This document shows positions 26,701 to 36,620 of a stretch of DNA of 64,000 bases, piece after piece; position 1 is the first letter of the stretch, and each line of letters opens with the position of its first letter. Made by a program: the position numbers and the translations under genes. This DNA is from Larus michahellis (Eukaryota; Chordata; Aves; Charadriiformes; Laridae). The notes beneath the pieces were generated by a model, which did not search any database, was not told where the DNA came from, and saw only the letters and a list, made by a program, of their open reading frames with translations. Location: positions 177,681,092 to 177,745,091 of the forward strand of contig NC_133896.1 in the NCBI RefSeq assembly GCF_964199755.1, written 5' to 3'.

Positions 26701-28591
26701 TCAGCGTACGACAAACTTTTCATCTTTTATGCCTCCAAGACAGCACGAGGCGCAGAAATGACAGGCGCTATGCCTAATCTGCAGATCTCCTGCTCTGGAA
26801 TTCACTGCTTGAGCAGGGTGACTGCCTATCTGTTTCACCCGCTTCTCTTTGAAATGCTAACTTTAAAAGCCACATCCTCAGCTGGCTATTTGAATGCTAA
26901 TACTTCAAATAATGTTTTTATATATATATTCTATACTTCCAGGATTTTTCATCCTTAAAGGAAAGGTATTTTATTAGAAATATGACACCGAAGTGTAAAG
27001 TTATAAATAATACCAAGTAAAAAGAGGACAGGTTGACTGCATCAGAGTACCCTTTGTGTAAAGTGTCTCCGGGACTACACTTTAAAAAAAGGAAAATAAT
27101 AATCTATACACTGTGTAATTGACTAATAGCGTGATAAACACGTCCCTATCCATGCCTGGGTCCTTGGAGAGCTCTTTAATTACCGGGAAATCATTCTCTT
27201 AGCGTAGTGGTGCGAGGGAATCCGTGGGCGGTTGAAGCCCGATACATTACTGGTACAGTCATCGCCAAAACATCTATCACGCACTCTCCAATGGGCAAAT
27301 GCGACATTCCCCCCTGCCCTGTCAAGACCGCGCTCATTCCGGGCCCGCTTAGAGAAAGCAGACGACGAACAGCAACTCCTCTGCCCGAAAAGTTGAGGTT
27401 TAGGACTTTTTCTTCAAAGACCCCCGGTTAAACACCGCAAACAAACAGAGCCGCCTCCCCTCTCCCTTTGATCTGGATCTGCCCTGACATGCCAGGATAA
27501 TTCTTCCCCCCCACCACCTCTTGTTTACGAGCCGAGGGGCAGCTCCCTTTGAAGACGGTGGTTTATTTACTCGCTGGGGAAGGCAGCGCCCGGCAGACCC
27601 GCTGCCCGACACCAGCGGCTCCCCGGAACCCCCCGTTCCCCGGCAGGGGGCTGAGGCGGCGGGCAGCGCCCCCCCCCCCCCCCGAGCCACCGCCACCAGG
27701 CCGGTGCCCCACGGGGGCCGCCTCGCCAGCGCCTCACGCTTTTTCCAGCTGTTCGGCGTGGGGACCCGCTCCGCTCCCAAACCGCCTCCTGGGACCGGCA
27801 GAAAGTCCCGGGAAGTCCCGTCTTTACCCCCCACCCCCCCCGGCCTTTCGCCCGGTGTCCTGTCCGTCTGCACACCCCCCTCCCCCCCACACCCCCCCCG
27901 AACATGACTCCCTGCGTGGGCGAGGAGGACAGGGACAGGCGGCCGCTCTAATTCTGCCGCCGGGCAAGTGCAAAGGCAGCAGCTGTAGCTTTCAACACAC
28001 CCGCGGGGGCAGCCCCGCTCCCCCCCGCTCCCCGCCGCGGGACGGCCCGTCAGCCGCCGCCGAAGCCCGCGCCCCGCCTCAGCCCCGGCCGCCTCAGCCG
28101 CGCCCGCGGGAGCCCCGCCGGCCCTGCCCCGCTCCGCGGCCCTCCGCAGGGTGGAGCGGGGGGGGGGGGAGGTGGCCGTTCCCCTCACACACACCGCACC
28201 GCCGGTCGCCGCCTCAGCTCCGCACCGCGGGGTCCGCTGCCCGACCCCACCCTGTCCCGCCCGCCCGCTCCTCCGCGGCCGCTCCCCGCCGCCGGAGAGG
28301 GACGATGGCCGGTGGGCTGTGAGGGAAGGAGGGAAGTGGGGGGTGGCCGCCGCCTACCTGTACCATCTCCTCCGCCGGCAGGGTCGCGCCACCGCCCCCT
28401 CCGCCTCCCCCCGGGTGCTGCTGCGGCTGCTGAGGCGGCGGCGGCGGCTGCTGCTGCTGCTTCAGGTCCTCCCCGGGGAAGATCGCAGCCTCCCTGGCCC
28501 CCAGCACGGGCTTGAGCTGGGCGAACACCGGCTCCTCGGGCTGCTGCACGGGGCCCAAGCGGGCGCTCATGGTCAGCACCCTGGTGGCCAT
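11617..28591 (-). CDS. KLF5: Krüppel-like factor 5, complete CDS in four exons
   Basis: The coding sequence joins 28591-28358, 26439-25569, 24447-24388 and 11795-11617 (234+871+60+179 = 1344 nt, 447 codons plus TAA). All three introns are GT-AG and the phases agree (0, 1, 1). KLF5 is a nuclear zinc-finger activator binding GC/CACCC boxes in epithelial and smooth-muscle proliferation. Visible are the N-terminus [15 protein letters not shown], a Gln/Pro/Gly-rich linker (residues 45-68), SUMO consensus motifs IKTE (152-155) and IKQE (197-200), a Ser/Thr-Pro region with SPPSS (293-297) and TPPPS (313-317) resembling the known FBXW7 degrons, the PPSY motif (315-318) of the WWP1-binding type, and three C2H2 fingers: C365/C370/H383/H387, C395/C400/H413/H417 and C425/C428/H441/H445. 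Human KLF5 is 457 residues (from memory). The start was chosen by match to the family N-terminus. The finger and central sequence identify KLF5 rather than another KLF. Confidence 0.97.
11796..24387 (-). other. KLF5: KLF5 intron 3 (12.6 kb)
   Basis: Donor GTATGT at 24387 and acceptor CCTCTTTCAG at 11796. The intron is AT-rich and holds no CR1 copy that I can recognise. It contains a short (AT)n tract near 20618-20632, an A run near 17575-17587 and an A run near 23886-23900. A GC-elevated island lies at about 23220-23770 and a GC-richer patch at about 14560-14880. No RNA gene was recognised. Confidence 0.9.
24388..24447 (-). CDS. KLF5: KLF5 coding exon 3 (zinc finger 1)
   Basis: This 60-nt exon lies between the acceptor TTGTTTTAG and the donor GTATGT. 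It encodes [19 protein letters not shown] plus split Gly codons at both ends, completing C2H2 finger 1 (C370, H383, H387). Exon size and phase (1 on both sides) match the KLF family pattern in which finger 1 sits on its own small exon. Confidence 0.97.
24448..25568 (-). other. KLF5: KLF5 intron 2
   Basis: 1121 bp from the donor GTAAGC to the acceptor TTGTTTTAG. A patch of higher GC occurs at about 25020-25230; no gene or transposon could be identified in it. Confidence 0.9.
25569..26439 (-). CDS. KLF5: KLF5 coding exon 2 (central transactivation and degron region)
   Basis: This 871-nt exon encodes residues 79-368 plus one base of codon 369. It opens after the acceptor TTTTTGCAG with TRCEMEKYL and closes with HYCDYPG at the donor GTAAGC (25568-25563). 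It carries both SUMO consensus sites, the Ser-Pro-rich segment, the PPSY motif and the first zinc-binding cysteine of finger 1. The internal Met at residue 83 (MEKYL) corresponds to the start used by the shorter human isoform (established knowledge), so an alternative promoter could give a truncated protein. Amino-acid match to mammalian KLF5 from recall is high along the whole exon. Confidence 0.97.
26440..28357 (-). other. KLF5: KLF5 intron 1
   Basis: 1918 bp between the donor GTAGGC and the acceptor TTTTTGCAG. The exon-1-proximal 800 bp belongs to the CpG island; the remainder is AT-rich unique sequence. No repeat or further gene was recognised. Confidence 0.9.
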
Positions 28592-29170
28592 GAGGCGAGC
28601 TGGCGGCGAGTGCGGCGCGGACGGGCTGCCCGCCCCGGCGCAGGACGACTGGCCCGCGGGCGAGTGCGGGCGGGTGGGTGGCGGCGGCAGCGACGGTGGC
28701 TACTCGTGCGACTCACTCCCCAGCAGCCCCAGCCCCAGAGCGCATCCACTGCGGCGTCGTCAGTGCCTCCGCCTGTACCTGGCGGCGGGTATCTACCCGG
28801 TGACACACGCCCGCCCCTATTTCACCCTACTCCACCCCCGGCCCCCCCCATACACCCCACCCAGACGGGCGAAGGGGGCCGGCCCTGCCGCCTGCCCTGC
28901 CTACGGGGGGGGGGGAGAGAGAGCGCCCGGCTCCGCTCCGCTCCGCCCCGGCCCTGCCCCGCCGCGGCGTGCCCGGGCCAGGGGAGAGCGGCGGCGCTCG
29001 GCCCGCGGACCCCGGCCCACCCCCAGGCCCCGGTCCTCCGTCCCGGCCCACTGCCCTGTCCCCGTCCCCCGGTGCCCGTCCCGCCCCCGGGGACCGGCTC
29101 GGTGCTCGCGGGAGGTGGAGGAAGGTTTTCAACAAGTGCGGCCGCCCGGCCAGGCACACACACACCACCC
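27540..29170. promoter_or_regulatory. CpG island covering KLF5 promoter, exon 1 and start of intron 1
   Basis: About 1.6 kb of very GC-rich, CpG-dense sequence stands in an otherwise AT-rich window. It includes homopolymer C and G runs (for example 27669-27683 and 28159-28169) likely to form G-quadruplex or i-motif structures. Long open frames on both strands here are a composition effect, not genes. Confidence 0.85.
28358..28591 (-). CDS. KLF5: KLF5 coding exon 1
   Basis: This exon holds codons 1-78, from ATG at 28591 to a CAG glutamine codon, followed by the donor GTAGGC at 28357-28352 (phase 0). It encodes the family N-terminus [15 protein letters not shown] and the segment [15 protein letters not shown] low-complexity stretch of four Gln, five Pro, mixed Gln/Pro and eight Gly then leads into LPAEEMVQ, corresponding to the LPPEDLVQ that ends this exon in mammals. 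The whole exon lies in a CpG island. The start context has C at -3 and G at +4, so it is not an optimal Kozak site. A second in-frame ATG is codon 8. Confidence 0.95.
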
Positions 29171-29175
29171 CCCCC
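28592..29175 (-). other. KLF5: KLF5 5'UTR (approximate)
   Basis: Very GC-rich leader between the start codon and the region about 25-30 nt downstream of the TATA-like box at 29201-29208. The transcription start is inferred, not seen. Two short ATG-initiated upstream frames, neither overlapping the main start codon, lie at 28822-28851 and 28713-28745. Confidence 0.45.
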
Positions 29176-29200
29176 CGCCCCTTCTCCCGCTTTAGAGTAT

Positions 29201-29208
29201 TATTTATA
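29201..29208 (-). promoter_or_regulatory. KLF5: Candidate TATA box of KLF5
   Basis: The minus strand reads TATAAATA in the context ACTATAAATAATA. It lies at the upstream edge of the CpG island, 610 nt before the KLF5 start codon, and is followed by a GC-box-like GGGGCGGGG. This fits a TATA plus GC-box promoter, but initiation within the CpG island closer to the ATG is equally possible. Confidence 0.4.
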
Positions 29209-29424
29209 GTCTTTTAAAGAAGCGTTGCTAATGTAGGCGTTTTAAAACAGCCGTCGCTCCTACCTTTCATCTTCAAAAAGGGGGTTTTAAAGGCAGTCAT
29301 TCAAATTTTATTATTTTTTGTCCCGAAGGCAACTTGTACCCGAAACCTGCTTGCTAATAAATTTTCCGCGCCGCACTGTACATCTCCGGCGTGCGCTGCG
29401 AAAACGCTCTGGCAGAAATAGCTC

Positions 29425-29514
29425 GGAGGAGAAGGAAGAAAGAGAGAGGAAAAGAGAGAGCAACAATGGTCTCTTCTCTTTTTTTTTTTTTTCTTTTTTT
29501 TCCTCCCCCCCCCC
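29425..29514. repeat. Polypurine block followed by polypyrimidine block upstream of KLF5
   Basis: 36 consecutive purines (29425-29460), a 9-nt spacer, then 45 consecutive pyrimidines (29470-29514) ending in a C run. The AAAGAGAGAG and CTCTTCTCTTT parts form an imperfect inverted repeat. Confidence 0.85.
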
Positions 29515-30971
29515 GCCTCCCGCTCGGATGAGGCAAGTTTCTATTTACTTGTTTTGAGGTGTGGTTTCGATGCAAAGCATATTTTCCCCCTAGACGCAGG
29601 ACGGTGAGCTAAGCTCCTGCGCGTTGCGCTGAAGGAGGAGAAAAAAAGGAGGGACGCCGTCCCTCTGTGCAACACCGAAGGGCCCACGGTGCCTGGGAAA
29701 AGTACAGCGCGCAGCGGGACCTTGGAAAAAAACCAAACTTTCCACCTTTCGCCCGGCCCTGTCAGCCCCGTGCTCCTGGTTTGCTGGGAGAGACTCTGGG
29801 AATCCATGGAAATGTTGGCGACCTCCCCCTCCCCGCATTTATCCCCTATCATTTACAGACAAGGCTTTTTTCTTTTTTAAGCGTAAAAAAAGCATTTTTT
29901 TTCCTGGTCAACCTGGCCCTTATCCCCTTTGCCTTCCTGTTCACGGCAAGTAGGATGTCTCAAGAGCCCGAATGCAGAAAAGCGAATTACAGAACCAGGA
30001 AAGAGCTCAGCATAACATTTCTTGACACAGACTGTCTCTTTAGCAATATTTAGCCGCTTGATGCTTGTTATTACTAATGTAGATCCGGCTGCTCCTGTGA
30101 GCGTAGCCTTTAAAGTCGTGCGGCCTTGTTAAGCATCCAACACTAACACGTATTCACATTCATACAACACGCGACTCCAGTGTCCTTTTCCGAAGACTCA
30201 TTGCTGCCATTTCTTCCCCCATTCTAGCCGAGAAACAGGTGTTTTAACAACCAGATTTTAAAATCACGTTTTGTTTTTGCGTGGCTGCCCTTCACATAAC
30301 CCTAGTTTAGGCTTAGGCTTCAAACTACATTTTTTTGCATGCCCTTCATGTAGCCTGTTTCAGCCCAGTTGGGATTTGAACTACGCTTCTGGCCCTCTGA
30401 AATGACAAGTTTTGTATGAACCGCTCTCTATCAGCTTTAAAAATGCAAAACTGGTAACACTGCAGTATGCTGTCTGGAACTTAATTAGTCTGTAATTCTC
30501 CTATAGGGCTAGGAAGCATCTGATGTAGAGCATATACTAGTAACTTTCAGACGTTTATGTAAATTGCATGGCTGTAGTAACTGAAATGTTTCTGAGACTC
30601 GCATACTTTAATTACATGTTTTACCTCCATCTGATTAAATGAATGATAAACAGATAATTTCAGAATTGTTTTTTTGTTTTGCTTTGTTTTATATATGTGC
30701 ATTTATAAAGGGCCTGCTCTGGCAAATGCTTTGGCGGGTTAATTAGAACGGTATCGCTGAGTAAAGCTCTGTGTATACTTAAACATTTTCAGAAGCTGCT
30801 CTGAATGTGTTTTAATTTTTTTTTAAGGATATAATTAGGACTGAACTGCAGGTAAACAAATCCAATCCCACCGCCGTGTTTTTCTGCTAATGACGGGCCT
30901 GGTCCTACAGTCTTTTGTCAAGTGACAGTCAGTGGAAGATTACTAAAGAGTATATGATTTCTAAAGCGTGA

Positions 30972-30989
30972 TTTTTTTTTTTTTTTTTT
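30972..30989. repeat. Poly(T) run
   Basis: 18 consecutive T. Confidence 0.9.
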
Positions 30990-33900
30990 GGCATTTCTAC
31001 TGTCACTAGCAATTAAACAGGCAAGTCAGATCGACTCTTGTTCCTGCTCGGGTTCGCTGCTCATCTGACCTACACATGCTGCGCTTTTTAGCTTGTAGAT
31101 AGTCTAAATGAATGCTTAGATACAGACAAAAAGAAGTTATTTGCTAACCTGTTTTAAGATTGTTTCCATTGTTATTAGATTTTATACTTCTTTGAACAAA
31201 TAATTTTTGTTTACCAATTTAAAGTCAGTAATAAGCTGCCAACTAACACCATCTCCTAAATTAAATGGAAATGAGAGTTTGTTCAGAATTAATCATCAGA
31301 AAAAAAATGACGAGCTTACGGCTATAATCATTTTGGAATGGTTCTGTTTCTTTGCTGATTTTGCAGTGAGGAGTTAGAAAGCGAGTTTACACCTTAACGG
31401 ACAGATTTGCAGCAGAAAAAAACGAGTAAGCCCTTTTAAACCCAGCACACTTCTGTTTGTGTAAGACGTTCGGCAGAAGCGTTCGGGAGTTACGGTAAGT
31501 GATCATTCCTCCGCAACGCAGTTAGTAAGTTTAAGTATCTTATTATAAATATGACAACTCAAGGTCTTAACGTTACTGAACCGCAGAGCAAGGAGGAGAA
31601 ACAAAACGTGGGGTTTGTTCTGTTAAAGCACCTAGAGCTGAGTAGGTGCAGGACACCTTCCAGCGCCTTTGGCCAGTGACGAGAGCAGCGCGACGCCCTG
31701 TGCTCGGAAGAGCGTTACCAGGTTCTGTTGAAAAGGGTTAAACTTTCTGAAACTATGTAAATGCTGCAGGTTCTGAGCGGGCAAGGATCCAGGCTTTCTG
31801 GGTGAATGTAGACTCAATTACTTTGAACTCTCTTGTTCGGTGCATTCCTCTTCGCTTAGTAGTGCTATACCCATTAGGGGAGACAGGAGAAAACAAGAAC
31901 AAATGTCAAGTCCCAGGTGGGCGGTCGGGAGCCTGGCACTGGTGGAGCCCAGCTCTGCCCAGTGGGAGAGGGGCTGGGAGCGAAGGAGTTCAGGGTGGGT
32001 GGGAGTGGGGACGGGATGGATGGAGACGGGCTCTCTGCTTTCCTAAACTCATCGTCTCCACCAGACATACCTCTTGGGAAGGTACTTGCGTTCCACTGTC
32101 CTGGTGGGGAGGAGAGGGGCCAGGGTTGATGGGGAGGTTCACGTGCGTCGTTTGGAAGAGGAGGCAGGGGGCGGAAAGACGTGGACAAGTTGTTTCATAA
32201 TGATGAGGTGAGGGAAACCTGAGGGCCACGGCTGAGCTGAGCCAGACCTGAAGCCCTAGGAAGATGTCTGATAATAATTCCAAGAGCTTTTAGCACATTC
32301 AGAGGCTGGTTCTGAGTCAGCAAATACCCATTTTTTCATGTAAACTTGCTAGAGAAGGGGAAATAAATCTTCTTCTTGCAAAACAAGTAGTTGTCTGTAC
32401 TTTCGGCCACCCATTAGACACCATCTCCCCAAGGGAAGAAATGGTTTCTCTTCTTACTTCTGTCTTTCAAGAGAGAGCCAGTAGTACAATCCTTTTACCT
32501 CAAGAAAGTAATTATTTTTCCCATTCTAACTTTCCACCGAAAACAGGATTGCGCTCGCCACGAGGTACCATCTTAACTCATGACAGGCTTTGCAAATGCC
32601 ACTCGCACTATATAACACAGCACCACCACAACGAGGAATGTAGCAGGGTGACTTTCTGTTAAAGTGAATGTGGAAAATCATGAAACGATAGTCTATTGCT
32701 GTGTACCTTTACCCGTTGCCATTTCGGGATTTGCTTACAGAGGCGTTCCCTTTGCTTACGCAAAGGCCAGCTCGGCTCCCACTTTTCATTTCGCTTTACC
32801 AAAAAATCCCATGATAGACCCTATGGAGGAAAGAATACTCTTTCTGAAATAACAAATGGCACTCCCTAATTAATTCAGCCTGGCCTTTTGAGTAGAAATA
32901 CACTTCAGCTTGACTTCTTTCCCCTCTTAACATTTCAGTAGTCATCCAGTTCCACCTTTTAGCTCTGGCGTGCAAAGTCATACCGTCAGGACGATACCCC
33001 TAGTTCCTCTTGGACGAGGCTTTGTTGTGAAGCACGTGCAGAAAGTGAATTTTCGTTTTGCCAGCTCCCCTGTATAGCCGAGGACAGCTGTGTAAAAACT
33101 TCCCGTTCCCAGCAGAACGGGATTTGTCTCGAAATCCTCAGGATTTCTTTGCCGCGCTGTCAGGAGTGAAGAGCGTACCTTCCCGAGGCAGTGCGGCATT
33201 TCTTGTCACTGGGATTGAATCGGCACGGCACGTCAGGTAGAATCGCCCTCAATAGAGTGACTCCAGCATCAGAGAACTAGATTGGACAGTCTTTTAGAAA
33301 TTAAAGATGTAAAACCTGTAAAACAACCGATTCCTCTGTTCTACAGGCCGAGGGAGAGTCACCGTTGCAAAGCTTGGTGCAGACTTTATAAAACGTGTGG
33401 TGTACGCAGGCTTCTCTTTTGCACAGTTAAAAATGAGGCAAAACTTTTAAAGTTATGTTTGGAGGTTGCTGAAGTTCCTAAAAGCACCCAGATGCAGTTG
33501 GACTTGCGGTTTGTTTTTATCCTTTAGCTAAACATATTTTTCTTGCACTGTAAGATGAGTAAGTTGGAATAGCAGTGAAGGTTTGTGACAACTAAATGAA
33601 GGTATGTAAACTTACCCACAAATAACCTTTGAAAAAAATTTCTGCAGCAACAGGTTAAAGATCCTACCATGTCTGCATTTTCTGTGTTTTGACCTGACTG
33701 AGTCAGTCTGTGCTGTATAAAGCCTAATTACAGATTAATTATATAAATCTGCCTATGCAGAGGTCTGTTCGAGCATTTTCCCTCCAGTTTAACTCGAGCA
33801 TGTGTGTATACACTTGCATGCATCAGTCTGATTTGCTATTTATCAAGGCCAGTGCTGACTTGGCGGAACAGATGCTTCAAGATGGAAACTTCAACTGCTC

Positions 33901-35400
33901 ATTACTTGAATTCTTGGATTAAGAATCATCAACCTGTCTGGAGGAAACAAGACATCTTACTCAGTAGCCGAACCCAATCTTTCCTCGGATTTTCAGGAGT
34001 CGTAATGACTTTATGTAACAGCCCCGTATTTCTCGGTTTCAGGTACATTTCAAACATTTTCAGCCCGCCTGCGAAGAGGAAGTGCGGAAAAATCTTTTAT
34101 TGTCCCCAGTCTCATTTTTTGACCTCTGTAGGTTTAACGTGTATCTGAACTGGAGGCTGTGTATTACAACAGGCCTTTTTGAGAGCAACAGGTCACTGAC
34201 TCAGCTCTAAGAGACGAGTGTTTCCTGTATTTTCATCCGTTGTCATTCAGCTGCTCGGCTCTGACTTGTTGCACGGTAGGGCCAGAAACTACAACAGCCT
34301 GCTCCTTAAGCATGTCATTTAATTATTTATGTACTATTAGCGCAGATGGAAATCTGTACACGGGGGTGATTACGCAAGGTTAATTAAAATGCATACTTAG
34401 AAAATAACACGCACGATTTTTGGAAAGGTGGCTTGCCTGTGCCTTGGAAGTGTGGCGGGAGCCACCACCGGTCTTTTCTTCCACCTCCTCGTGCAATGCG
34501 GAGGCTGCCCGCTTCACAAAACCAAATGCTGTTGGCGACATTTGTTAGCGATGGGTGGTCCTACGCTGATGTTCATCTGCTCGAATACATGAGATGAACC
34601 CACGTTCTTTACTACTAAAGAAAGCATTTTTGGCTCCAGAGCGTTTACGCTGAAAATTTGTTAACAAATGCTGTGTCATACTGCCATACTTGCATGTTTT
34701 GGCTGAAATCTCCTGATTAGAGAAATAACGTAGAGTGGGTTTTGTGGGTTTTGTGAAATACTGGTCCGCCAGCTGGGAGATGGAGCCTTTTACAGGCTTG
34801 GACATGGCAGAGGGGGTGGCCTGGCTGGACAAGCCAGGAGGGCATTAAAGCAATGACATGCTGCTCGTTTAACGATCCCTAGGAGCATAACGAGGTAGGG
34901 CAGCGAATGGTCATTGGGAACTAAATCCTGACGTTGAGAGCAAAAATAATTAAGGGATGTGGTCAGAAAAAATTCCTTCACCTCTCATGCTGCGTTCTTT
35001 CAAGCAGGGGAAGAAAGGGTGAGCGCCTTCATCAACTGCCTACGACGTGCAGAAAGGAGATCCTGGGGACCTCAGGGCACGGTACCTGCAGGGCACAGCG
35101 TTCTGCTTGCTGTGGTACTGGGAGCATTGCAGAGACCCTGGCAGGGTATTTTGGCTGTCCAGAGAAGATTATGACCCTGTGGCGCCTGAACTGCCTTATC
35201 CAGAGCAAGGGTAGGAACCGAAATTTCAGTGTGTCGCGTAGCTGTGCCTTTAGCGGTGAAGCAGGAGAGCTCATGCTGCTGGCGTTAATGTCTTCAGGAC
35301 TTCTAAAATTAAGCGGTAGTCCCTGTACTCAAGCAATCTTGCATCTGGCCTAGGAGAATTGTGCACTAGGCAAGTTTATAATCATCAGATCTGACAACTG

Positions 35401-35426
35401 CCCCCCCCCCCCCCCAAAAAAAGGGG
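35401..35426. repeat. C15-A7-G4 homopolymer block
   Basis: Fifteen C, seven A and four G in direct succession. Confidence 0.9.
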
Positions 35427-35879
35427 AAACTTTTGGTGGACATCCCAAAGTGATTATTTAATCATACTGTCTGTAATCAGCAGAAAGGACCGCAACAAAA
35501 AGATATCGACTTGGTGATTTGAAAGGGTTAATTTGACAAAGCTGAAATAAATAGTAGGCTTAAGTAGGGACCAGCGAGTAATTAGGCGGAGTCTGAGTGA
35601 GCTGAGTACAGACCTTCAAAGTCTACAATCCCACAGAAGGTAGTCAAAACAAAACACCCCTTCCTCAAAAGAACGACTTCTTTCCTCCTGCCTCTTAAGA
35701 GGGCATTTTGTAAAGCAGTTATAATTATAGATACTCAACAGCTGGGAAAAGAACTAGTAACGGCAAATATAACTGACGGCAGTGATTGTGGAAAAATAAT
35801 ATGGAGGAAGAAAGATGCCTAAGAAGTCAATGACCCGCACTGAAAAGAACATCTAAAAAAAGTCCATGAAATGTATTAA

Positions 35880-36620
35880 GAACTCTAACAATTGTCTGGT
35901 TTTAGATAAAAGATGCAGAACTGTTGATCAGCAAGGAGAGAAAACATGCTAAATATTCTTGTGCTGTGTTTGGGAAAAGAGTAGGTAATGTATTTGTATT
36001 ATATGATAATGACAAAATATTTTCCATTTCAACAGTAATTCAAGAGCATATTAAAATAGCTACTATTAATGGTCTTAGAGGAGTATGTCTGGATAACTTC
36101 ACACCAAGAATTTTAAAAGAACTGGTAAGTGAGCTTTCAGGATTAATATTCAGTAATTGTTAGAATATTAGACATGTTCCAGAAGACTGTTAAGAAAGCT
36201 AGAGTTAGAACCAATACTTAAAAGAAAACATAAATGAAATGATGCAGGCAATTATAAATTTGCATTGTGACATTAATTTGAGCAGCTTAATGTGAATAGT
36301 CAATGTGGGGATTTATTAAAATAGAAAGATAATACAATTTATGCCACTCAGTATATGCTTATGAAAAACAAGACCTTGTTGAACTACCTTTGAATAAAGT
36401 TGGTCACAAAAGATAACAGCGTTTATGCAAAACACATTTTTGTGAAGTATATGACTTGATTCAGCTCAACATTTTTGACTAAAATTCCGAATTGACAAGT
36501 CTCAACTTTTTGTCAAATAGAATATTGCCGGGTTGGTGTATACGGTCTTACAGGGATTGGTTTTTAACCACAAGCTATTTACCTTGTTTAAAAGAAACCA
36601 TAATAATTGATGAATTTTGT
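35880..36620 (+). mobile_element. Ancient, highly decayed CR1-like LINE fragment (reverse-transcriptase region)
   Basis: A plus-strand frame at 35924-36163 ends LDNFTPRILKELVSELSG, resembling the LINE RT segment DGIHPRILKELADELS. The following DNA retains TTCCAGAAGACTG, then ACCAATACTTAAAAG and GCAATTATAA in the order seen in CR1-family RT genes, and near 36550 TTACAGGGATTGGTTTTTAA resembles the conserved motif around PQGSVLGP. Multiple stops and frameshifts are present. Boundaries are approximate. Divergence is far greater than in the other CR1 copies here, suggesting an old insertion. Confidence 0.6.

Larger units (their letters stand above)
29220..35879. other. Intergenic, upstream of KLF5
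   Basis: No coding exon or transposon recognised in 6.7 kb. Contains the purine/pyrimidine block at 29.4-29.5 kb, a G-rich patch at about 31870-32220, a palindromic AP-1-type site at 33694-33706 and the C15-A7-G4 block at 35.4 kb. Confidence 0.6.

Noticed and set aside
28573-28806. 77-codon frame overlapping the KLF5 start codon, apparently a large overlapping uORF
   Set aside because: Its first codon is GTG, not ATG, so it is weak evidence for translation. Only the two ATG-started short uORFs were kept.
27400-29217. Several long open frames on both strands in the KLF5 CpG island (up to 352 codons)
   Set aside because: They are Pro/Arg/Gly/Ala-rich translations of very GC-rich DNA with few stop codons. 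None resembles a protein family, and they overlap KLF5 exon 1 and its promoter.
31802-32200. 132-codon plus-strand frame over the G-rich patch
   Set aside because: Trp/Gly/Arg-rich composition artefact without splice or family support.
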